Source: Halorubrum alkaliphilum
Lineage (GTDB): Archaea > Halobacteriota > Halobacteria > Halobacteriales > Haloferacaceae
Assembly: GCF_017873815.1 (NCBI RefSeq)
Contig: NZ_JAGGKQ010000002.1
Coordinates: 62,001 to 126,000, forward strand
Reading direction: 5' to 3'
DNA: 64,000 nucleotides
Positions 8,869 to 16,359 of the stretch are shown here, piece by piece; the first letter of the stretch is position 1, and each line of letters begins with the position of its first letter. The translations under genes and the position numbers were made by a program. The notes under the pieces were generated by a model, which was given only the letters and a program-made list of their open reading frames with translations, had not been told where the DNA came from and searched no databases.

Positions 8869-10491
8869 GTGGCCGACGATCGGACAGTAGAGCCTGACGA
8901 CGCGACTGAGAGCGACGCGTCCGGCGGGAACAGTTCGTCGCCTACCGGCGGTGCCGACGCCCAAGAAACCGTTGCGAGCGACGAACGCGAGGCGCTGGCG
9001 ACGATCGCTCGCGGAGCCGTCGTCACCGGTGGTGCGGTCTCGGCACAACGGGCGTTGACGACCGCGACCGAGTTCGTGTTGACCCGCGGACTCGGCCCGG
9101 CCACGTACGGGGTCTACGCGTACGCGTGGCGGATCACGCAGGTGCTGGTCCAGCTCGTTACCGTCGGGAGCGTGCCCGCACTCCAACGGTTTCTCCCGGC
9201 GGCGGGAGACGACCCCGGCCGCCGGTCACGGATCACGGGGTTAGCGTACGCGACCACGGTCGTGGCGGGACTCCTGATGGCCGCCGGGATCTGGTATGTG
9301 GCCCCGTGGATTAACGAGCGTACGGTTGCGGACCCCACGTTCACACCGACACTGCGACTGTTCGGGCCGCTTATCGGCCTTCTCGGTCTCGTGAGCATCG
9401 TCGCGGCCGTCTTTCGGGCGATCGGATCGGCGCGCGGGGAGGTTCTGTTCAACAAACTTCTTCGGCCGGGCGTCCGGCTCGTCGGTGCCGTGATCGCCCT
9501 TGCGCTCAGCTATTCGGTCGTTGGCGTCGTGGGGGCGATCGTTCTCGCGACGCTACTGCTCGTCGTCCTCGGCGTTCCGATGTCCATCCGCGCAACCGGG
9601 ATCAGACCGCGGCTCCGAGGCGCACGCCGGAACGTAGCCGAGTTCTACAACCACGCCGGACCCGTCGCGATGAGCAGTTTCGGTAAGGTGTTCCAGAACC
9701 GCGTCGACGTCCTGCTCGTCGGGGCGCTTCTCACCTCCGTTGCTGCTGGGGTGTACAACGTCGTCCTCGTGTTGATCTCGTTCGCGTGGATCCCGTTGCT
9801 CTCGTTTAATCAACTCCTTCCGCCCGTCGCGTCCGACCTCTACGCTGCCGACCGAATCGAAACGCTCAACGCGGTGTACGCCTCCGTGACACGTCTGATA
9901 GTCACAACGGTCCTGCCAGTAATCGCGGTCCTCGGCGTCTACGGAGCGGAGCTGCTCGCCGTGTTCGGATCCGCGTACACCCGTGGATACCTCCCGCTCG
10001 TGGTGTATCTGGGCGGCGTGTTCGTCGGGAGCGCCGTCGGGGCGACCGGGTGGCTCCTCATGATGACCGACCACCAGTACGCCAGAATGATACTCGACTG
10101 GCTGCTCGCCGTTCTCAACGTCGCCCTCACCTACGTCTTCGTTCTCCAGTACGACCTCGTCGGGGCAGCCCTCGGAACGTCGGTGGCCATCGCCGTCCAA
10201 AACGGAGTACAGGTCCTGCTCCTTCGTCGGTTCGAAGGGTTATGGCCGTTCGACCGGACCTTCCTGACGCCGCTGGCGGCTGGGGGCGTCATGGTCGCCT
10301 GTATGCTCGCGGTCCGGGAGGCGCTTCCGGGTCTCGTCGCCGTTGCTGTCGGAACGCTCGTCGGTATTGCCGCCTACCTCGCGACGCACCGACTGCTCGG
10401 GGTCGATCCCCGAGACCGACTCGTCGTCGCCACGCTGGCTGCGGAGTACCGCGAAACCCTCGCCGAGTGGTCCCCAATCGGAGGTCGCTAG
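8869..10491 (+). CDS. oligosaccharide flippase family membrane protein
   Basis: A 540-residue polytopic protein of the polysaccharide-transporter/MATE superfamily. An acidic hydrophilic N-terminus of about 45 residues is followed by roughly fourteen hydrophobic segments, with the early loop GLGPATYGVYAYAWRITQVLVQ typical of Wzx-like flippases. Such proteins turn lipid-linked sugars across the membrane for surface polysaccharide or protein glycosylation. The start is a GTG at 8869 (reading MADDRTVEP); no ATG lies upstream in frame. The gene stands 66 bases after the reductase and its stop overlaps by four bases the stop of the convergent aminotransferase. No other glycosylation gene is adjacent, so the substrate is unknown. 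Confidence 0.8.
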   Translation: MADDRTVEPDDATESDASGGNSSSPTGGADAQETVASDEREALATIARGAVVTGGAVSAQRALTTATEFVLTRGLGPATYGVYAYAWRITQVLVQLVTVGSVPALQRFLPAAGDDPGRRSRITGLAYATTVVAGLLMAAGIWYVAPWINERTVADPTFTPTLRLFGPLIGLLGLVSIVAAVFRAIGSARGEVLFNKLLRPGVRLVGAVIALALSYSVVGVVGAIVLATLLLVVLGVPMSIRATGIRPRLRGARRNVAEFYNHAGPVAMSSFGKVFQNRVDVLLVGALLTSVAAGVYNVVLVLISFAWIPLLSFNQLLPPVASDLYAADRIETLNAVYASVTRLIVTTVLPVIAVLGVYGAELLAVFGSAYTRGYLPLVVYLGGVFVGSAVGATGWLLMMTDHQYARMILDWLLAVLNVALTYVFVLQYDLVGAALGTSVAIAVQNGVQVLLLRRFEGLWPFDRTFLTPLAAGGVMVACMLAVREALPGLVAVAVGTLVGIAAYLATHRLLGVDPRDRLVVATLAAEYRETLAEWSPIGGR

Positions 10492-11618
10492 GACTCCTCG
10501 CGGCACGCTTTCCGATCCGACGCAAAGTACTCGACGAGCCGCTCGGCCGCCTCGACCGCACGCGGCGTCACCAGTGCGAACCGGATCCACTCGTCGCGGG
10601 CGGTGCCGAACGTCTCGCCGGGCATCCCGGCGACGCCCGCCTCGTCGATCAGTCGTTTGACGTTTGCCATTGTTCCAGGGAACCCGTCGAACCGCGCGAG
10701 GACGTAAAAGGCTCCCTCAGGGCGGGTGTACGCCGCGCCCGCCTCGTCGAGGGCGGCGGTGAACGCGTCGATCCGGTCCGCGAGGCGGTCGCGCGCCTCG
10801 GCGTAGTAGTCCGCGTCGGTGGCGGAAAGCGCCTCCGCGACCGCGTACTGGGCGGGCCGCGACCCGGCGACGTTCACGAGCATATGTCTGGCCTTCGCGG
10901 GAAACGCGTGCTCGTCCGGGAGCACGGCGTACCCTACCCGGAACCCCGTGATCGCCATCGACTTCGAGAAGCCGCTCGTGACGATCACGCGCTCCGAGTC
11001 GAGCGTTAGCGCGGACTCGAAGCGCCCGGAGAAGTCGAAGTGGTCGTACACCTCGTCGACGACGACGAGCGCGTCGACCGCCTCGGCGACCTCGACGACC
11101 TCCCGGACGTTCTCGACGTCGTACACCGCTCCGGTCGGGTTGTTCGGGGTGTTCAACACGATCAGCGCGGTCCCGTCGCTCGCGGCCGCACGGACCGCCT
11201 CGATGTCGAGGCTCCCGTCCCGCTCGGTCGGGACGAGCGTTGGCTCTCCGCCGAGTAGCTCGGTCTTGCCGGGGTAGTACGGATAAACCGGATCCATCAA
11301 CAGCGCCTCGTCGCCCGCGTCGCGCTCGAACGCCCGGGCCATGGCGAGGTAGTTCGCCTCGCCCGTTCCGTTGGTGACAACGATCCGGTCGGGGTCGACG
11401 TTTCGACGGGCCGCGATCGACTCCCGGAGCCCCCTGATCCCTTCGCTCGGCGGATACTGGAACGCCTCGGACGGTCCGTTCGCGTACTCCGAGAGGGCGT
11501 CCCGGAGCGCGGCCGGCGGCTCCCAGTCGGGGTTGCCGCTCACCATGTCGACCACGTCGCCGTCGGCGGCCGCGGCGTACTCCATCACGTGGAAGAACTT
11601 CGGCTCCTCGTACTCCAT
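10488..11618 (-). CDS. pyridoxal-phosphate aminotransferase, class I/II
   Basis: This 376-residue enzyme shows the full fold-type I signature: VSGNPDWEPP (27-35), NTPNNPTGAVYD (156-167), the Asp of VVVDEVYDHFDF at 188 and the PLP-binding lysine K219 in VTSGFSKSMAITGFRVGYAV. This is the aspartate/aromatic aminotransferase branch. The amino-acid substrate cannot be read from the sequence. The start at 11618 gives a compact MEYEEPKFFHVMEY N-terminus. It is transcribed toward the flippase gene and their stop codons overlap. Confidence 0.85.
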   Translation of the reverse strand: MEYEEPKFFHVMEYAAAADGDVVDMVSGNPDWEPPAALRDALSEYANGPSEAFQYPPSEGIRGLRESIAARRNVDPDRIVVTNGTGEANYLAMARAFERDAGDEALLMDPVYPYYPGKTELLGGEPTLVPTERDGSLDIEAVRAAASDGTALIVLNTPNNPTGAVYDVENVREVVEVAEAVDALVVVDEVYDHFDFSGRFESALTLDSERVIVTSGFSKSMAITGFRVGYAVLPDEHAFPAKARHMLVNVAGSRPAQYAVAEALSATDADYYAEARDRLADRIDAFTAALDEAGAAYTRPEGAFYVLARFDGFPGTMANVKRLIDEAGVAGMPGETFGTARDEWIRFALVTPRAVEAAERLVEYFASDRKACREES

Positions 11619-11713
11619 GCCGACGCCTGGGCGGCCGCCGCCGTGGCTCTTTCGGGACGCAGTCCGCGCACGCGATCCGTGCCTTTTGAGTCACGCCCCC
11701 GAAAGGGGGTATC

Positions 11714-12205
11714 ATGAACAAACGCGGTCACGTGTTGAACGCGCTGTTGCTCGCCGTCGGGATCGGGTTCGTGTTGGAGCCCGGTGCCGACCTCGACACC
11801 GCGACGAAGATCGGCCAGATCACCGTCCCGATCGTCCTCGGCGCGCTGTTCCCGGATGTCGACACCGCGTTCGGAAAACACCGGAAGACGCTCCACAGCC
11901 TCCCGGTGCTCGCGATCTTTCTCGCGTACCCGATCTTCTTCGACAACCTCCATTTCGTCTGGGTCGGGGTACTCACGCACTACATCCTCGATCTGGTCGG
12001 GAGCCGCCGGGGAATCGCGCTGTTCCACCCGCTCTCGGACAACGAGTTCTCGCTTCCCTTCGGCGTGACGACGAGCAGCAAGTACGCCGACCTCGTGACC
12101 GTGATCATCACCGCGCTCGAGGTCGCCGCGTTCTGGGCGGTCCACACGTACGTCGTCGAACTCGACGTCGACCTCACGGCGGCAACCGCCGGACTCGGGA
12201 TCTAA
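11714..12205 (+). CDS. YdjM/DUF457-like membrane-bound metal-dependent hydrolase
   Basis: A 163-residue protein with three or four hydrophobic segments. MNKRGHVLNALLLAVGIGF, IVLGALFPDVDTAFGKHRKTLHSLP and VLTHYILDLVGSRRGIALFHPL carry the His/Asp residues (GH near the N-terminus, PDVD, HRKTLHS and THYxLD) that define this family of small integral membrane proteins. The family is annotated as metal-dependent hydrolases, but the reaction is not established for archaeal members. The start ATG at 11714 follows a G-rich stretch. It is a single gene between the aminotransferase and the PHP protein, both on the other strand. Confidence 0.75.
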   Translation: MNKRGHVLNALLLAVGIGFVLEPGADLDTATKIGQITVPIVLGALFPDVDTAFGKHRKTLHSLPVLAIFLAYPIFFDNLHFVWVGVLTHYILDLVGSRRGIALFHPLSDNEFSLPFGVTTSSKYADLVTVIITALEVAAFWAVHTYVVELDVDLTAATAGLGI

Positions 12206-12231
12206 GCGGGCGAGGAACGTGGGCGAGAAGC

Positions 12232-12996
12232 CTAGCGATACACGCTCACGTCGTCGAACCGCCCCTCATAAGCGACGTTCGACGGGAGCGTTGGCTCGTC
12301 GCCGGAGAGGAACAGCCGGTCGGCTTTGACCCACGTGTTCTCGTAGGCGATGTGCGCGAACTCGACGAGTCCCCGGATCCGATGGCCGATCCCGCTGCGA
12401 TGGACGACGGTTCGCGGGCGACCCTCACGGAACGCGTCGACGACGGCGTCGGCGTCGGGGAGGTCCTCCTCGAAGGCGGTCCACGCCTCGCCGACCGTCG
12501 AGGGGAGATGCGCGTACGACGAGCCGAATCCGGGGAGATCGAGCTCGTCGGCGATCCGCTGGGCGCGGGCGTTCTGGTGGGGGAGTAGTTTGGCGTCGTA
12601 CGTCTCGATCGCGTCGATCCGGGCGGCATGTGCCGTGATCTCGGGTCGAGTCAGCGAGACCGTCGCGAACTCGGGGTGGGGCACGAGCACGGCGGCGTCC
12701 TGCCGGTCGAACTCCGCCATCGCGCCCTCGAAGGTGATGTAGTCGGGAACGGGCTCCGAGAGTCCGAGCGCGAGCAGGTGTCTCCGGTTCCCCCAGTCGC
12801 CGGTGAACACCTCTCGACCGGGAACGATCGTCAGGTCGTCGTCGCTGTAGCGGGTGGCACGGTCGCGGATCGTCGGTAGCCGCGTGAAGTGGGGGGCGTA
12901 CACGAGCGCGTCGATCCCGCGGTCCTTCGCGCGGGCGACGACGCGCTCGTCGAGCACCTTCACGTGGGTGTCGACGCGCGTTCGGGGTCGGCTCAC
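12232..12996 (-). CDS. PHP domain protein
   Basis: A 254-residue protein with the metal-binding strings of the PHP superfamily (polymerase and histidinol phosphatase): VDTHVKVLDERVV near the N-terminus, VYAPHFTRLPTI (about 32-43), VPGREVFT (about 57-64), VLVPHPEFATV (about 103-113) and GFGSSYAHLPSTVG (about 158-171). Family members are phosphoesterases, nucleases or histidinol phosphatases. The first metal-binding pair is H-x-V here rather than the common HxH, so activity should not be assumed. It is a lone minus-strand gene. Confidence 0.75.
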   Translation of the reverse strand: MSRPRTRVDTHVKVLDERVVARAKDRGIDALVYAPHFTRLPTIRDRATRYSDDDLTIVPGREVFTGDWGNRRHLLALGLSEPVPDYITFEGAMAEFDRQDAAVLVPHPEFATVSLTRPEITAHAARIDAIETYDAKLLPHQNARAQRIADELDLPGFGSSYAHLPSTVGEAWTAFEEDLPDADAVVDAFREGRPRTVVHRSGIGHRIRGLVEFAHIAYENTWVKADRLFLSGDEPTLPSNVAYEGRFDDVSVYR

Positions 12997-13104
12997 GGTT
13001 CGGAGTACCGGACAGCAGTCAAAAGGCGTATCGTTCGACGTCCGTACCGGTGACAGGTCCGGGTCGGGGGAAACCGTTAACGCCCCCGGCGGGCACTATG
13101 GAGT

Positions 13105-13401
13105 ATGGCTCCCTGGGCGTGTGGGATCGAGGACTGTGACGCCGTCTTCGACGGCGTGGAGTCGCTCATCCTCCATCAGACGCGCGACCACCAGCGTCAC
13201 GAGTGTAAGGTGTGTGGGACGATCGTCCCGGACGGCTACTTCGCGATCCGACACACGTTCGACGAGCACACCCGCGCCGAGTACGTGCGAGCGTACGAGG
13301 CGGACTCGGGGGCGGTTCGCCGCCGCGAGAACGTGAAACGCGAGATCGAGACGGAGGCCGACCTCCAAGCCGTCGTCGACCGGCTCGACGGATCGGTGTA
13401 G
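13105..13401 (+). CDS. small protein with two C2H2 zinc fingers
   Basis: A 98-residue protein with two regularly spaced fingers: C6-x4-C11-x12-H24-x4-H29 and C34-x2-C37-x12-H50-x4-H55. The linker between the fingers is only four residues. The C-terminal 40 residues are charged and helical (ADSGAVRRRENVKREIETE). Such two-finger proteins are conserved in haloarchaea without a firm function; nucleic-acid or protein binding is plausible. The ATG at 13105 places the first Cys pair at the very N-terminus. It stands in front of the ArsA/Get3 gene with 106 bases between them. Confidence 0.8.
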   Translation: MAPWACGIEDCDAVFDGVESLILHQTRDHQRHECKVCGTIVPDGYFAIRHTFDEHTRAEYVRAYEADSGAVRRRENVKREIETEADLQAVVDRLDGSV

Positions 13402-13507
13402 CGGGGGCGCTCGCGCCCGCCTCCTGTACGACTTTCCAGGCTCTCCGGTCGATGTCTCGCCGCTCCGTACCGACGGGTACACAAACGCGCCGCCACCAGT
13501 ACCGTCC

Positions 13508-14710
13508 ATGGACGATATCGACGTCGAGCCGGTCGACCGTGTCGAGGAGACGGACTCCGCCGACGAGTCGGGGGCCGCCGACGGAACGGAGACCGGCCAC
13601 GAGCCGGACGCCGCCGACCCCGACGACGCGCTCGTCGGCGACGACGGGACGCGGCTCCCGCAGGGGGTCGACGCCCCCGACTACGTGCTGTACGGCGGGA
13701 AGGGCGGCGTCGGAAAGACGACGATGGCGGCCGCAACGGGGCTCTCCTCGGCAGCCGGCGGCGTCCGGACGCTGGTTGTCTCCACGGACCCGGCACACTC
13801 GCTGTCGGACACGTTCGGCATCGACGTGCCGGCCACGCCGGCGCGGATCCGCGATGACATGCCGCTTTTTGCGGCGGAGATCGACCCCGACGACGCCATG
13901 GACGAGGGAATGTTCGGTGCCGACGGCGACCCCCTCGGCGGGATGGGGGACATGGGCGACGCGATGGGCGGAATGATGGGTGGGATGGCCGGCGGCGGCA
14001 TGGAGGGCATGGCCGAGGACGCCGCGGAGGGGATGGACGATGCTCCCGGCTCGCTTCTCGGCGGGACGATGCCCGGCGCGGACGAGGCTGCGGCGATGCG
14101 GCAGCTGTTGGAGTATCTCGACGACACGCGGTTCGACCGGGTGATTGTCGACACCGCACCCACCGGTCACACCCTGCGGCTGCTCCAGCTACCCGAGATC
14201 ATGGACTCGATGATCGGGCGCGTGATGAAGATGCGCCAGCGCTTCTCGGGGATGATGGACGGATTAACGGGGATGTTCGGCGGCGACGACGGCGCGGACC
14301 CCTCCGCGGACCTCGAGGAGCTTCAAGCACGCATCGAGCGGCTGCGGGGTGTGTTACAGGACCCCGAGCGGACGGACTTCCGCGTGGTGATGATCCCCGA
14401 GGAGATGAGCGTCGTCGAGTCCGAGCGGCTGATCGCCCGGCTCGACGAGTTCGGCATTCCCGTGAACACGCTCGTCGTCAACCGCGTGATGGAGCGGGTA
14501 AGCGGCGTTGCCGACGTCGACCCCGACTGGATCGTCGAGCCCGACCCGGAGCACTGCGAGTTCTGTGCCCGACGGTGGGACGTCCAACAGAACGCCCTGC
14601 GAGGGGCGACTGACATGTTCCGCGGCCGCGACGTGAAGCGCGTGCCGCTGTTGGCGAACGAGGTGCGCGGCGAGGCCGCGCTGCGTGTGGTCGCGGCGTG
14701 TCTGGACTGA
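13508..14710 (+). CDS. ArsA/Get3-family ATPase with methionine-rich insertion
   Basis: A 400-residue P-loop ATPase. After a 55-residue acidic N-terminus come the deviant Walker A motif GGKGGVGKTT (63-72), switch I DPAHSLSD (94-101) and switch II DTAPTGHTLRLLQLPE (215-230). A zinc-binding CxxC (C350, C353) near the C-terminus matches the dimer-bridging motif of eukaryotic Get3. Residues about 131-200 form a Gly/Met-rich stretch with some twelve Met, placed where Get3 has part of its client-binding region. I favour a tail-anchored-protein targeting role over arsenite export because of the CxxC and the hydrophobic insertion, and because no ars genes are nearby. The start ATG at 13508 is the first in frame. 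Confidence 0.85.
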   Translation: MDDIDVEPVDRVEETDSADESGAADGTETGHEPDAADPDDALVGDDGTRLPQGVDAPDYVLYGGKGGVGKTTMAAATGLSSAAGGVRTLVVSTDPAHSLSDTFGIDVPATPARIRDDMPLFAAEIDPDDAMDEGMFGADGDPLGGMGDMGDAMGGMMGGMAGGGMEGMAEDAAEGMDDAPGSLLGGTMPGADEAAAMRQLLEYLDDTRFDRVIVDTAPTGHTLRLLQLPEIMDSMIGRVMKMRQRFSGMMDGLTGMFGGDDGADPSADLEELQARIERLRGVLQDPERTDFRVVMIPEEMSVVESERLIARLDEFGIPVNTLVVNRVMERVSGVADVDPDWIVEPDPEHCEFCARRWDVQQNALRGATDMFRGRDVKRVPLLANEVRGEAALRVVAACLD

Positions 14711-14850
14711 GAGGAGGCGCGAACATTTATAAAGCATATCGGATCTATTGAAATCCCATCATTCAGAGATATTCTCACCTGAAACAGCTGGTCGGCGAGA
14801 ATTGCGTAGTGACCGATTCCGGGAGCACGTCGCGCAATACGGTGGAGTGG
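14711..14850. other. AT-rich spacer between ArsA/Get3 gene and repeat copy B
   Basis: These 140 bases contain a TATA-like ATTTATAAAG at about 14725-14734, only about 15 bases after the arsA stop, but no convincing reading frame. It could be the promoter of a transcript that covers the repeat element. Confidence 0.4.
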
Positions 14851-15244
14851 TTGTTTATAAGTGATCGAGTGGTGTTGCTGGCGGCGGTTCATAAGTGATT
14901 GAGTATGAATCGGCGGTGAACGGGTCCAAAGCCCCAGCGCTTAAAAGGGCGTACGCTCGCTGTGCGCCTCAGTCGCTCGTTTCACTCGCTCTTTGCGGTG
15001 CTTGGGTCGCCTACGCCCTTTTAATCGCTGCCCCTTCGAGTCCCGCCCCGCACAGCAGCACAACCTCACACCTCCCCATCCTCGCCGGAACGGCGCTTAT
15101 AAGCGCCGTTCCGGGCTCCAGCGAGAATCGAAGATTCTCTGACAGCCGGCGCGGAGCGCCGTCGACCTCGCACCGTCGGTGAGCGCCGTACTGCGGCGCT
15201 CACCGGGGCGCGCCACCGCAGCATTCTTTATAAATAATCGTCGC
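14851..15244 (+). repeat. structured intergenic repeat element, copy B
   Basis: This 394-base copy begins TTGTTTATAAGTGATCGAGT and ends TTTATAAATAATCGTCGC. It contains, in order: GTGTTGCTG, TCCAAAGCCCCAGC, a long stem whose arms AGCG-C-TTAAAAGGGCGTA (about 14936-14953) and TACGCCCTTTTAA-T-CGCT (about 15012-15029) pair over 17 of 18 positions, then CTGCCCCTTCGAGTCCCGCC, a CCTCCCCATCCTCGC box, a perfect palindrome, and CTCACCGGGGCGCGCCACCG just before the end. Copy C has the same order and almost the same length (395). No protein homology is visible and the only frames are low-complexity. The space from here to 15540 holds no gene, only the promoter of the next gene (CCCTTTTAGG about 30 bases before its ATG). 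Confidence 0.85.
15085..15114. repeat. 30-base perfect palindrome inside repeat copy B
   Basis: The half-site CCGGAACGGCGCTTA is followed by its exact reverse complement, again centred on TTATAA as in copy A although the arms have a different sequence. Confidence 0.9.
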
Positions 15245-15539
15245 ACCTGTTCGTGGTCGGTTTATATACGATATTGTCGCTCCCACTCTGAGAGACTCAC
15301 TCCCGCCATCACTCACGACTGCGTCTGTACTGACCGATTCGCGCCCTGTATCCAGTACACAGGTCGTGTCAGTTCTGGATGATTTCAACCCCTGATCTCG
15401 ACGGGATTTCGACGGAACCGACGACTCGTGAGCGACTACGACCGGACGACCGTGCGATCACACGACGAACGATCACGCTCTGGACTCGACGGACGCCCGG
15501 AACGGACGCCCTTTTAGGCGCTACGCCCCTCCCACCGGT

Positions 15540-16319
15540 ATGAACTGCCGGCAGTGTGGAACGCCCCTCGACAAGCCCGGGGACTACTGTCTCACCTGCC
15601 ACACTGCCAACAGCAACGCGGTCGTCGTCGAGTTCGACCCGGATCGCGCCGAGTTGACGATGCTCGACGAGGACGACGTGGTCGGCCACACGGCGATCAC
15701 GACTCGCCCGGAGCGCGACGAGGACCTGACCCACATTCAACTGCGCAACTTCGCCGGCCGCGTCGCCGACGAGATCCGCCGGAAACGACCGGAGACCGTC
15801 TACGCCGCCGGCGCACGCGACCCGCTGCGGGAGACCCGCGCGCAGATCCACCACGAGTTCTACCGCGTGCCGGACGCCGACCCCACTGATGAGTCGGGCG
15901 AGAGCGGTCGGGACGGCCACCCCGCCGAAAGCGACGTGGTCGCGTGGGTGCTCGACCGCCGCGGCGACCGCGCGCTGGAGGTGGTCGAGACCCCGCCCCG
16001 CGAGAAGATCGGCGGCTCGCACTCGACGCTCATCGGCGATCGCAAGGGTCGGAAGGCGGTCCAGACGGTCGCCTCGCATCCGCACGTCAAGAAAATCGTT
16101 CCCGGCCCGATCGACGCCGGTGGGACCGGCTCGCGGACCGGGCTCCGCGCGAAGGCGACCCGCGCGGGCACGAACGGGAACGTACGTCTGCTCCTCCGTG
16201 ACGGCTCCAGCGTCCAAGAGAACCGGATCGTCACGACCGCGATGGATCGGGAGACTGGCGAGCGGGTCCGCGAGGACCTCAACGAGGCGCTGCGTGACGC
16301 GGAGCTACAGGACGTCTAA
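15540..16319 (+). CDS. DUF2103-type metal-binding protein with N-terminal zinc ribbon
   Basis: A 259-residue archaeal protein of unknown function. An N-terminal CxxC-x10-CxxC zinc ribbon (C3, C6, C17, C20) leads into a domain with ERDEDLTHIQLRNFAGRVAD. The C-terminal half holds EKIGGSHSTLIGDRKGRKAV, VASHPHVKKIVPGPI and then a basic stretch, the hallmarks of DUF2103 as I recall the family (GSHST motif followed by a VKKI motif). The basic, RNA-friendly C-terminus suggests nucleic-acid binding, but this is inference. The promoter CCCTTTTAGG sits about 30 bases before the ATG, which suggests a leaderless transcript. Confidence 0.75.
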   Translation: MNCRQCGTPLDKPGDYCLTCHTANSNAVVVEFDPDRAELTMLDEDDVVGHTAITTRPERDEDLTHIQLRNFAGRVADEIRRKRPETVYAAGARDPLRETRAQIHHEFYRVPDADPTDESGESGRDGHPAESDVVAWVLDRRGDRALEVVETPPREKIGGSHSTLIGDRKGRKAVQTVASHPHVKKIVPGPIDAGGTGSRTGLRAKATRAGTNGNVRLLLRDGSSVQENRIVTTAMDRETGERVREDLNEALRDAELQDV

Positions 16320-16338
16320 GCGGGATCGACGACGCCGT

Positions 16339-16356
16339 GCGGGCACTCCTGCCCGC
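16339..16356. terminator. GC hairpin between convergent genes
   Basis: A perfect seven-base stem (GCGGGCA / TGCCCGC) with a CTCC loop lies in the 40-base gap between two convergent stop codons. There is no T run on either side, so a terminator role is uncertain. Confidence 0.3.
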
Positions 16357-16359
16357 CGC

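Noticed and set aside
13402-13507. GC-rich hairpin GGGCGC-TC-GCGCCC after the zinc-finger gene as terminator
   Set aside because: A hairpin is possible but there is no T run and such short GC palindromes are common in this genome.
14895-15182. Short open frames inside the repeat copies (also near 24070-24402 and 2191-2376)
   Set aside because: They change frame and composition between copies, while the nucleotide structure is conserved, so they look non-coding.
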